64,000 nucleotides of DNA, taken from the NCBI RefSeq assembly GCF_001625325.1, contig NZ_JRQQ01000001.1, positions 62,001 through 126,000 of the forward strand, given 5' to 3'. Positions within the stretch are counted from its first letter, which is position 1; the number at the start of each line of letters is the position of its first letter. The notes beneath the pieces are model-generated. The model saw nothing but the letters and a program-made list of their open reading frames with translations, was not told the DNA's origin and made no database searches. This DNA comes from Croceicoccus estronivorus. GTDB taxonomy: Bacteria; Pseudomonadota; Alphaproteobacteria; Sphingomonadales; Sphingomonadaceae. Both the position numbers and the translations under genes were made by a program. This document shows, one piece after another, positions 1 to 6,825 of this stretch.

Positions 1-707
1 TGAATGGGCGCGACGATCGCAGCCATCCACATCGCCATGGAAAACATCTTGCGCGCATGCGCATTCGTGCGGTCTTTCAGAAGATGCCAGGCACCGACCC
101 CGCCAACCACGAACGCCGTGGTCAGATAGGCAGCAATCACCGTATGGACGAGCCGATAGGGGAAGCTTGCAGTGAAGATGATCGCCAGCCAGCTTTCCGG
201 CAGATATTGCCCCTCCGGAGAAAGAACGTAGCCTGCGGGCGTTTGCATCCAGCTGTTTACCGAAAGAATCCAGAAAGCCGACACGAAAGTGCCGATTGCG
301 ACCATCAATGTGGCCACGAAATGCAGTTTCCTGCCGACCCTTTCCAGCCCGAACAGCATGACGCCGAGAAAGCCTGCCTCCAGAAAAAACGCGGTCAGCA
401 CCTCGTAGGCGAGCAGCGGCCCGATCACGGGCCCTGCCTTGTCCGAAAATACCGCCCAGTTGGTCCCGAACTGGTAGGACATGACAATCCCCGACACGAC
501 GCCCATTGCGAACGCGACGGCGAAGATCTTCAGCCAATACTTGAACAGATCGAGATAGAGTTGCTTGCCCGTCTTCAACCACAGGGCTTCAAGGACGGCG
601 AGGTAACTCGCGAGCCCGATGGACAAGGCCGGAAAGATGAAATGAAAACTGACGGTGAAGGCGAACTGCACCCGCGCCAGGAACAAGGCGTCGAATTGAT
701 CGAACAT
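1..707 (-). CDS. cydA: Cytochrome bd ubiquinol oxidase subunit I, N-terminal part (cut by window edge)
   Basis: Subunit I of the cytochrome bd quinol oxidase, an inner-membrane enzyme that oxidises quinol and reduces O2 to water. About 235 N-terminal residues are visible; the rest lies beyond base 1. The translation begins MFDQFDALFLARVQFAFT and has several hydrophobic helices. His22 in FHFIFPALSIG matches the heme b595/d-site histidine, the YEVLTAFFLEAG helix carries the conserved glutamates, and His188 in PYRLVHT fits the heme b558 ligand. The ATG at 707 is preceded by an AGGAGG (716-721) lying inside the 3' end of the upstream small gene, whose TAG stop touches this ATG. That implies translational coupling. 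It is the last visible gene of a minus-strand operon with persulfide and sulfur genes. The family is certain; the subtype (CydA or CioA) cannot be decided from this part. Confidence 0.95.
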   Translation of the reverse strand, partial: MFDQFDALFLARVQFAFTVSFHFIFPALSIGLASYLAVLEALWLKTGKQLYLDLFKYWLKIFAVAFAMGVVSGIVMSYQFGTNWAVFSDKAGPVIGPLLAYEVLTAFFLEAGFLGVMLFGLERVGRKLHFVATLMVAIGTFVSAFWILSVNSWMQTPAGYVLSPEGQYLPESWLAIIFTASFPYRLVHTVIAAYLTTAFVVGGVGAWHLLKDRTNAHARKMFSMAMWMAAIVAPI

Positions 708-872
708 CTAGCAGGCCTCCTGCGGCTTGGCTTGTGCCTGTAATTTCCGCCAGCGGTAGAACGTCTTTTCGGAAATGCCAACCTCGCGGCAACTTTCACA
801 CACTCCCCGGCCAGAGGAAATCAACTTTTCTATCCTGCGGCAGCGTATGTCCTTATCCGGAATAGCAACCAT
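708..872 (-). CDS. 54-residue transposase-type HTH protein with four cysteines, coupled to cydA
   Basis: This short gene encodes 54 residues starting MVAIPDKDIRCRR. Residues about 26-44 (ESCREVGISEKTFYRWRK) match the helix-turn-helix of IS3-type OrfA/TnpA proteins. It has no partner OrfB, no terminal repeats and no remnant of an insertion sequence. It has cysteines at 11, 25, 28 and 54, with 25 and 28 forming a CxxC. An AGGAGGAA (883-890) lies 10 bases before the ATG, and its TAG stop is immediately followed by the cydA ATG. It sits 25 bases after the TauE gene on the same strand. I infer a domesticated DNA-binding protein, possibly a redox- or metal-responsive regulator of the operon. A translated leader that only couples cydA is the alternative. 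Function unknown. Confidence 0.75.
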   Translation of the reverse strand: MVAIPDKDIRCRRIEKLISSGRGVCESCREVGISEKTFYRWRKLQAQAKPQEAC

Positions 873-897
873 GACTCCCCATTTCCTCCTGCGGCAT

Positions 898-1683
898 TCA
901 GGCGAACAAGATCAGTCCGCTTTTGTATAACATGTACGTGGCAACGATCAGGATCAGTGCGGCGAAAACCGTGTTGAGCTGTCCCTTACGGGCAGAAAGG
1001 CGTCTCGATGCAGCAGTCCCGCCAACGCTCCCGACAATTCCCCCGGCAATGAAAACGCCCGCGAGCGGCCAGTCCAGCATTCCCGACACCGCATAGTTGA
1101 GCGCTGTCGTCACACCGAATGCACTGACGGCAACCAATGACGTGCCGATCGCTCGATAGACAGGCATTGCCGTTGAACGGACGAGCGCGGGCACGATCAA
1201 AAATCCGCCGCCGATACCGAAAAACCCGCTCAAGGCGCCCGTGCCGAAACCATATGGCAGGACCGTGGGCAGATTTTCGCGATTGCAGACAACACCTTTC
1301 ACACCTTCATCGGTGCGCCCGCGGTACATCTGGACGCCCACGACCACCATCAGCAAGGCAAACAGGAACAGCAGCTTTTGCCCATCGAACGCCTTGCCAA
1401 GACTTGATCCGGCCAGCGCGCCGATAACGCCCGCCACGGCAAAGGCACTGCCACAACGCCAGTTGACGTTTCCAGCCCTGGCGTGGCTCAATAGCCCGGC
1501 CATGGCATTCACTGCCACGGCCAGGGCACTGGTACCGATAGCGATATGCGGGCTCTTCACGCCCACGACATACACCATCAGGGGCACGGCCAGGATCGAT
1601 CCACCGCCACCGACCAGCCCTAGCGTAAAGCCGACAGCAATTCCGCTGAATGCAGCGAGCAGATAATGCAACTGATCGATCAC
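898..1683 (-). CDS. TauE/SafE family sulfite/sulfonate exporter
   Basis: A 261-residue polytopic inner-membrane protein with the two-fold repeat of the TauE/SafE family. The first half carries GLVGGGGSILAVPLMV near residues 23-38. The second half carries GFFGIGGGFLIVPALV near 154-169. The family exports sulfite, thiosulfate or organosulfonates and is often linked to sulfide-detoxification genes. Translation starts at GTG 1683, just after an AGGAGGAG ribosome site. It begins 22 bases after the stop of the persulfide-dioxygenase-like gene and ends 25 bases before the HTH gene, so all are probably one transcript. The substrate is inferred from context: sulfite, the product of persulfide dioxygenase, is the natural candidate. 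Confidence 0.9.
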   Translation of the reverse strand: MIDQLHYLLAAFSGIAVGFTLGLVGGGGSILAVPLMVYVVGVKSPHIAIGTSALAVAVNAMAGLLSHARAGNVNWRCGSAFAVAGVIGALAGSSLGKAFDGQKLLFLFALLMVVVGVQMYRGRTDEGVKGVVCNRENLPTVLPYGFGTGALSGFFGIGGGFLIVPALVRSTAMPVYRAIGTSLVAVSAFGVTTALNYAVSGMLDWPLAGVFIAGGIVGSVGGTAASRRLSARKGQLNTVFAALILIVATYMLYKSGLILFA

Positions 1684-1705
1684 AGCCGGCTCCTCCTGTC
1701 TCCAG

Positions 1706-2644
1706 TCAGATCAGATTGATCGGGATCTTCAGGTATGTGACGCCATTGCTCTCAGGCGGTGGCATGTGCCCCGCACGCATGTTCACCTGAACTGACGGCA
1801 GGATCAGCCGCGGCATGGCAAGCGTTGCATCGCGCCCTTCCCGCATAGCCACGAACTCATCCTCGCTGATGCCATCATGGGCGTGGATATTGCCATCGCG
1901 TTCTGCAGCGACGGTTGTCTCCCAGGCATATTCGCTGCGGCCCGCAGGCAGATAATCGTGGCACATGAACAACCGCGTGGCGGGAGGCAGGGAAAGGATA
2001 CGGCGCAACGAACGAAACAATTTGCGGGCATCGCCGCCAGGAAAGTCTGCCCGCGCTGTGCCATAGTCGGGCATGAACATCGTGTCCCCGACGAACACTG
2101 CGTCACCGATGGCATACGCGATGCAGGCAGGCGTATGGCCTGGAACATGCAGGACACTGACTTCCAGATTGCCGAGACCGAAAGTATCCCCGTCCGCGAA
2201 CAGCCGATCGAAATCGGATCCGTCGCGTTCGAATTCCGTACCGGCATTGAACAGCTTTCCAAATGTCTGCTGTACCGTGACGATATGTTCGCCGATCGCG
2301 ATCTTGCCGCCGACTTTCTGCTGCAAATAAGGTGCGGCAGACAGATGGTCGGCATGGGCATGCGTCTCTAGCAACCACATTACTTTCAGATTTTCTGAAC
2401 ATATGAAGTCTATGACTTTATCGGCCGACGCATAAGATATGCGCCCCGACGCCTGATCGAAATCGAGTACGGAGTCGATGACAGCAGCCTCCCGCGTCGC
2501 TCGATCGTAGACCACATAAGTAACGGTTGAGGTCGATTCATCGAAAAATGAGCGGATTTCCGGACGCAACGCCTTATCCGCAAAAGCCTCCTCTATCCTG
2601 GCCGCTGTAGCAGCCAGTGGGATGTCCTGGGAATAGTGAGCCAT
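1706..2644 (-). CDS. Persulfide-dioxygenase-like MBL-fold hydrolase (Blh/ETHE1 group)
   Basis: A 312-residue metallo-beta-lactamase-fold protein. Metal-binding motifs are visible: THAHADH at 94-100, His170 in HVPGHTPAC, Asp187 in VGDTMF and His229 in MCHDY. The downstream pattern MPDYGTARADFPGG is typical of the Blh/ETHE1 persulfide dioxygenases, which oxidise glutathione persulfide to sulfite with non-heme iron. The N-terminal DUF442 rhodanese-like domain found in some Blh proteins is absent. I chose ATG 2644 because GGGGAG precedes it; the frame is open to 2797 but that would run into the divergent peroxiredoxin gene. It heads the minus-strand operon with tauE and cydA. The substrate is inferred from family and neighbours. 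Confidence 0.88.
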   Translation of the reverse strand: MAHYSQDIPLAATAARIEEAFADKALRPEIRSFFDESTSTVTYVVYDRATREAAVIDSVLDFDQASGRISYASADKVIDFICSENLKVMWLLETHAHADHLSAAPYLQQKVGGKIAIGEHIVTVQQTFGKLFNAGTEFERDGSDFDRLFADGDTFGLGNLEVSVLHVPGHTPACIAYAIGDAVFVGDTMFMPDYGTARADFPGGDARKLFRSLRRILSLPPATRLFMCHDYLPAGRSEYAWETTVAAERDGNIHAHDGISEDEFVAMREGRDATLAMPRLILPSVQVNMRAGHMPPPESNGVTYLKIPINLI

Positions 2645-2663
2645 CTTTACTCCCCTTTCCCAC

Positions 2664-2688
2664 TTTATGTATTTATGTAAATGTATTG
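2664..2688. promoter_or_regulatory. AT-rich divergent promoter/operator with repeated ATGTA
   Basis: The 70-base region between the divergent persulfide-dioxygenase-like and peroxiredoxin genes has one AT-rich stretch in a GC-rich surrounding. It carries ATGTA three times (from 2667, 2675 and 2681) and the short palindrome TTTATGTAAA. ArsR-family repressors bind AT-rich imperfect repeats of about this size, and an ArsR gene lies in the divergent operon. An operator controlling both directions is therefore plausible, but it is inferred. Confidence 0.45.
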
Positions 2689-2714
2689 CGTCAAGGATTC
2701 TTTTGCGGTAGCGG

Positions 2715-3377
2715 ATGTCCATGGAAGCCGAACAACGCCCACAGAACTGTGTTCTGAGAATCGGGGACATCGCCCCCAACTTCAGCGCGCGCAGCACGGG
2801 CGGTGCATTGGAAATGGCTGATTTCCGCGGGAAATGGCTGGTACTGTTCTCTCATCCGGCCGACTTTACCCCGGTTTGCACATCGGAATTCATTGCCTTC
2901 GCACAAGCGGCCGATCGCTTCGCAGCGCTTGACTGCAATTTGATGGCCTTGTCCGTCGACAGTCTTTACGCCCATTTCGCCTGGGTGCGGATGATCCGCG
3001 ACCAGTTCGGCGTGGAAGTGCGGTTCCCGATCGTCGAAGACCCCACTCTCGTTATCGGTCGGGCCTACGGGATGATTGCGCAGGATGCCCACGACGCCTC
3101 AGCCGCACGGACGGTTTTCATCATCGATCCGGAAGGCATTATCCGGGCCATGATCTGCTACCCGGTCGAAATAGGTCGATCAGTGGAAGAAATCCTGCGG
3201 ACCCTTGCAGCATTGCAGGCCGTGGACACTCATCAGGCTCTCGCGCCGGAGGGATGGCGCCCCGGCGCACCCCTTTTCGCCCAACCGGAGCCTTCTCTCG
3301 ACACGGTTTTCGCCGCCAAGGACCCGATGGAATGGTTTCTCAGTAAAGACAGCTTGAAGGATGACAGCGATGGCTGA
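2715..3377 (+). CDS. Peroxiredoxin, 1-Cys (Prx6/AhpC-TSA) type
   Basis: A 220-residue thioredoxin-fold peroxidase. The peroxidatic motif PADFTPVC places Cys55 with Thr52 in the PxxxTxxC signature. The length and the C-terminal DPEGIIRAMICYP followed by a dimerisation tail fit the Prx6 class rather than the 2-Cys AhpC class. Extra cysteines occur near residues 12 and 76 and in MICYP, so disulfide or persulfide chemistry is possible. It likely reduces peroxides, and perhaps sulfur-derived peroxides, in the cytoplasm. No strong ribosome site is visible, and ATG 2721 is an alternative start. It overlaps the ArsR regulator gene downstream and diverges from the persulfide operon. Confidence 0.93.
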   Translation: MSMEAEQRPQNCVLRIGDIAPNFSARSTGGALEMADFRGKWLVLFSHPADFTPVCTSEFIAFAQAADRFAALDCNLMALSVDSLYAHFAWVRMIRDQFGVEVRFPIVEDPTLVIGRAYGMIAQDAHDASAARTVFIIDPEGIIRAMICYPVEIGRSVEEILRTLAALQAVDTHQALAPEGWRPGAPLFAQPEPSLDTVFAAKDPMEWFLSKDSLKDDSDG

Positions 3378-3708
3378 GCCACCCATCGATGGCCTCAAGG
3401 CAATTGCACACCCGCTACGCTATGCGATCCTCGCTGCGCTGTCCGGTGCCGAGTTGAATGTGGGTGAGATCGAAACGGCGACCGGCATCACCCAGCCAGC
3501 CCTGTCGCAACAGCTTTCGATATTGCGCAACGCCGGGCTGGTCACATCGCGCCGCGATGCCAAGATGGTCTATTACCGCGGGGATGAACATACATTGGGG
3601 GCGCTGGCAGCGGCTGTACACTCGATTGTTCCTGCCAAATCAAAAGTACCGGCGGATAAACCCGGCAAAAAGGTTACGGGTGCAGCGGTTTTCGCACGCT
3701 TGCGCTGA
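3370..3708 (+). CDS. ArsR-family winged-helix repressor, BigR/SqrR-like but cysteine-free
   Basis: A 112-residue ArsR-type regulator. The recognition region ITQPALSQQLSILRNAGLV near residues 40-58 and the wing RRDAKMVYYR resemble BigR/SqrR, the persulfide-sensing repressors of sulfide operons. Those proteins sense persulfide through two cysteines; this one contains none, and the position of the first sensor cysteine reads ILAAL. I chose ATG 3370 because AAGGA (3357-3361) lies 8 bases upstream; ATG 3361 is the longer option. It overlaps the peroxiredoxin stop by 8 bases. It probably controls the divergent promoter region at about 2645-2714. The signal it senses is unknown. Confidence 0.88.
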   Translation: MAEPPIDGLKAIAHPLRYAILAALSGAELNVGEIETATGITQPALSQQLSILRNAGLVTSRRDAKMVYYRGDEHTLGALAAAVHSIVPAKSKVPADKPGKKVTGAAVFARLR

Positions 3709-3752
3709 TTAGCGCCACAAGAGAGCAATTCCCCTCTTTCCTAACCCTTGCA

Positions 3753-4829
3753 CTACCCGGTTTGCTGTTGGGGCCGGTGCTCGGCAACCATGCTCCACAC
3801 TGCCATAAACAGTGCCGCGATCATCGGCCCGACAATAAACCCATTGAGGCCGAACAACTGCAATCCCGCCAGCGTAGCGATCAGAACCACGAAATCGGGC
3901 ATTCGGGTATCCTGCCCCACCAAAAACGGGCGCAGAAGATTGTCGATCAGCCCGATGACGAACAATCCGCAAAAAACCAGCACGACACCTTCCCAGATGG
4001 AGCCGGTGACCAATAGATAGATCGACACCGGTACCCACACGATCCCGGTGCCGACCGCAGGCACGAGAGAGAAGAAGCCCATAAGCAAGCCCCACAGCAA
4101 GGCACCTTCGATTCCAAGAGCCCAAAAAATGAGCCCACCGACCAGGCCTTGCAGCAATGCGACGACAACCGTGCCTTTCATAGTTGCGCGGACGACAACG
4201 ACGAAGTGACGCAACAGGGCATCTCGCTCCGCAGTGCGCAGGGGCACTGCTGCAAGCACCTTCTTGCCCATGGTATCGCCATCGCGCAGCAGGAAGAACG
4301 TGAGGTAAAGCATGATGCCGAGCGAGGCGATGAACTTGAGCGCGCCCTGCCCGAACAGGAGCGCGCGCGAGGCGATCGCCTGCAACCCTCCGGCAACCCC
4401 GGATCCGAATACATCCTTCAGACCGTCGAAATCCGCGACTCCAGCGGATGAGACCATCCGGGAGGCCCAGTCAGGCAGCGAGGTCTGGAAGTTGCGGTAC
4501 ATACCCGCGAAATCCACTTGCCCGGACTGGATCTGGCCGTAGATCGCGGTTGCTTCCTGCACCAACGCAATGCCCAGCATGAATGCCGGGATGATCACAA
4601 GTGCCACGATCAGCAAAACCGTGAGCATCGCGGCCAGATTTTTCCGTTGCCCAAGCTTCGAACACAGCTTGCGATTAAGCGGCGCGAACAGGATGGCCGC
4701 AACCAAGCCCCATAATATAGCCCCGAAATATGGCGCGATCAGCCAGACGAATGCCAGGGTGACAAGCAGGACAAGAGCAATGAAGCCCACATCCTCCAAC
4801 CTGAATATGCTTGGATCACCTTCATCCAT
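3753..4829 (-). CDS. AI-2E family (UPF0118/PerM-like) permease
   Basis: A 358-residue inner-membrane protein with hydrophobic segments at both ends and a soluble stretch in between. The C-terminal block GLLMGFFSLVPAVGTGIVWVP and the LIDNLLRPFLVG motif are hallmarks of the AI-2E transporter family. Members have been linked to autoinducer-2 export or Na+/H+ antiport; the substrate here cannot be assigned. It converges with the ArsR gene, with 44 bases between them, and stands alone otherwise. Confidence 0.88.
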   Translation of the reverse strand: MDEGDPSIFRLEDVGFIALVLLVTLAFVWLIAPYFGAILWGLVAAILFAPLNRKLCSKLGQRKNLAAMLTVLLIVALVIIPAFMLGIALVQEATAIYGQIQSGQVDFAGMYRNFQTSLPDWASRMVSSAGVADFDGLKDVFGSGVAGGLQAIASRALLFGQGALKFIASLGIMLYLTFFLLRDGDTMGKKVLAAVPLRTAERDALLRHFVVVVRATMKGTVVVALLQGLVGGLIFWALGIEGALLWGLLMGFFSLVPAVGTGIVWVPVSIYLLVTGSIWEGVVLVFCGLFVIGLIDNLLRPFLVGQDTRMPDFVVLIATLAGLQLFGLNGFIVGPMIAALFMAVWSMVAEHRPQQQTG

Positions 4830-4930
4830 GGCGCATGTGTCGCATCAAAACAGCCCAAAATCCATCACTTATGACAGGTGTCGGAATGCGTCTGGCCTTA
4901 TGTGAGGCAACGTGCGCAAGATTAGCGCAA

Positions 4931-5398
4931 TCAACCACGTCCGCGGTAATTTGCCACCCCCTGATCCGGAACCCACAGGCCCTCGGGCGCGGGGCCGGAC
5001 TGCCAGAAGACATCGATCGGTATTCCCCCGCGCGGATACCAGTACCCGCCGATCCGCAACCACAGCGGCGTCATTTCGGTAAACAATCTCTGGCCGATTC
5101 CCACAGTCACATCTTCATGGAATCCGTGATGATTGCGGAAACTTCCGAGAAACAGCTTGAGTGATTTCGATTCAACTATCGTCGCTTGCGGAGCATAGTC
5201 GATAACAAGGTGGGCAAAGTCCGGCTGACCGGTCACAGGACAAAGCGAGGTAAATTCCGGAGCGGAGAAGCGAATAGTGTATAGTGCCCCTGCACGCGGG
5301 TTGGGAACATAGTCCAGCACTGCCACCTCGGGCGACTCGGGAAGAGCGCTCTGTTGTCCGAGATGGCGCGTTTCGGGCGGCTGTTCGTCATTGTTCAT
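4931..5398 (-). CDS. queF: NADPH-dependent 7-cyano-7-deazaguanine reductase
   Basis: QueF reduces preQ0 to preQ1 in queuosine biosynthesis, in the cytoplasm. The protein is 155 residues, typical for the short (type I) form. The active-site block [16 protein letters not shown] holds the thioimide-forming Cys53 and Asp60. The [20 protein letters not shown] segment follows, with the substrate glutamate and the ESKSLK NADPH-binding motif. I chose ATG 5398 (MNNDEQ) because family members begin at about this point; in-frame ATG 5416 and GTG 5431 are possible. No preQ1 riboswitch is apparent upstream, where only about 100 bases separate it from the next divergent gene. Confidence 0.95.
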   Translation of the reverse strand: MNNDEQPPETRHLGQQSALPESPEVAVLDYVPNPRAGALYTIRFSAPEFTSLCPVTGQPDFAHLVIDYAPQATIVESKSLKLFLGSFRNHHGFHEDVTVGIGQRLFTEMTPLWLRIGGYWYPRGGIPIDVFWQSGPAPEGLWVPDQGVANYRGRG

Positions 5399-5442
5399 GC
5401 CCTGCTGATGCATCGAACGGTGTAGATACACAAGCTCACGAA

Positions 5443-5470
5443 TTGACGCGGTAAACTCAATCGCTATTCA
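5443..5470 (+). promoter_or_regulatory. Putative sigma-70-type promoter for the proline-rich membrane protein
   Basis: TTGACG (5443-5448) and TATTCA (5465-5470) are separated by 16 bases, close to housekeeping promoter consensus. They lie about 25 bases before the start codon of the following gene. Not tested; a fair match only. Confidence 0.4.
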
Positions 5471-5495
5471 ACGCGCCCGACGCTGTGGCGTCAAG

Positions 5496-6782
5496 ATGGC
5501 AGGTGCTATGGTTATCAAGGTGAAGATTCCGGGAATTGCATTGGCGGCCCTCGCGGCAGCTGTGCCTGCACACGCCCAGACAACCGGTGGTGGATTGGAG
5601 GATTTCCGGCTTCCTCCGTCCAGCAAAACCACGCCCGACGTGCAAGGGCCGGTCACGCCCGATAACCCCATTATCGACCTGCCAGCGCCCAATACGCAGA
5701 CTGCGCCGCACACCACACAACCTGCTCCCAAAGAGCCCACTGCTGCTCCCAGGCCGACAGCCGCCGCACCGTCTGCGCCAAAAAGCGAAAGTCCTGCTCG
5801 CGAGCCTCGGCCCACCTCTGCGCCTTCGCCGCGTACGGAGCCTGTCGCCCAGCCACAGACGCGCAATACGGCCCCTGCCCGTCAGACTGCTCCGATAGAG
5901 CCCCCCTCACCTGCTCCATCCCCCGTGGCGTCGGCGGAACCCGCGGCTAATTCCACACCGCAGGACGTCGCGCCTGCCCAGACCGAGGTCGTTACGCCGC
6001 CTGTAGTGGCGCCGCAGGCTGCAACCGCGCCAGCTCCGGTGAACAACGACCCCTGGTGGCGCTATGTCCTTCTGGGCCTGCTGCTCTTTCCCATGGGTTT
6101 TGCCGCAGGCCAGTTCTGGCGGCACAACAAGGGCATGCGCAAGAGTTCCTTCGCGCCCACGATCGAGCGTCCGAAGCCTCGTGCCGTACCGGCCAGAGCC
6201 GCTCCGGAAAACGATCAGCCCGCAGCGCCAGAACCACTTCCGGGTGCTTTCGACGAAGAGCTTGAAAGAGCGGAAGCCGCACAGTTGCCGCCTCTACGCC
6301 ATGCGCTGGAAACGACCAGCCTGAGCGTGACATTGGTCAATGCCCTGTTGTCTTACCAGTTGACCCTGACCAACGCATCCCGCCAGATGATCCGCGACAT
6401 CCGGATTGCCGGCGACATCGTCTCGGCGCATTCATCTCAATCCATGGAAGAACAACTCTCGGGGCCGGACGGCAACGCCGTGCTGCACACGGTATCCGGC
6501 CTGCTGCCAGGCCAGAGTATATTTCTCAATGGCCAGTTGCGGATGCCGATTGCAGCGATCCGCCCAGTGAAACGCGAACATGCCATGCTGTTCATCCCGC
6601 TGATCCGTATGCGGATCGAGGCTGAAGGGCTGGCCAGTGCGCTGGTGCAGACCTGTGTTGTCGGCCAGCATCCGGCAGGCCCCGGAGCAGGGCTGCGCCC
6701 GTTCCGGCTCGACGCCGGTCCGCGTGTCTACACCGAAATCGGGCAGCGCACCTTGCAGCCCGCGGCGCAGGCCGCAGCCTGA
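5496..6782 (+). CDS. Proline-rich single-pass membrane protein of unknown function
   Basis: 428 residues, not recognised as a named family. An N-terminal signal-like segment (IALAALAAAVPAHAQ) ends near residue 28. Then comes about 150 residues of very Pro/Ala/Thr-rich sequence, a predicted membrane helix near 186-203 (YVLLGLLLFPMGFAAG) and a folded-looking C-terminal domain of about 180 residues. That domain is rich in beta-type motifs such as LSVTLVNALLSYQLTLTNAS. The layout suggests a periplasmic spacer attached to a cytoplasmic domain. ATG 5508 is an alternative start with an AGGT nearby. The gene stands alone between queF (divergent) and metC (same strand, 43 bases on). Confidence 0.75.
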   Translation: MAGAMVIKVKIPGIALAALAAAVPAHAQTTGGGLEDFRLPPSSKTTPDVQGPVTPDNPIIDLPAPNTQTAPHTTQPAPKEPTAAPRPTAAAPSAPKSESPAREPRPTSAPSPRTEPVAQPQTRNTAPARQTAPIEPPSPAPSPVASAEPAANSTPQDVAPAQTEVVTPPVVAPQAATAPAPVNNDPWWRYVLLGLLLFPMGFAAGQFWRHNKGMRKSSFAPTIERPKPRAVPARAAPENDQPAAPEPLPGAFDEELERAEAAQLPPLRHALETTSLSVTLVNALLSYQLTLTNASRQMIRDIRIAGDIVSAHSSQSMEEQLSGPDGNAVLHTVSGLLPGQSIFLNGQLRMPIAAIRPVKREHAMLFIPLIRMRIEAEGLASALVQTCVVGQHPAGPGAGLRPFRLDAGPRVYTEIGQRTLQPAAQAAA

Positions 6783-6825
6783 AACCCCCTCGACCTTGCG
6801 CCAAGGCGCGGCTAGGTCAGGTTTT

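Noticed and set aside
708-872. Insertion sequence at the left edge because of the transposase-type HTH
   Set aside because: No OrfB, no terminal inverted repeats and no target duplication; the gene fits precisely into the operon.
3700-3730. GCGCTGATTAGCGC hairpin as terminator between ArsR and the AI-2E-family gene
   Set aside because: Short stem with no T run on either strand.
5399-5495. preQ1 riboswitch before queF
   Set aside because: No hairpin and A-rich pattern typical of a preQ1 aptamer could be recognised in the short leader.
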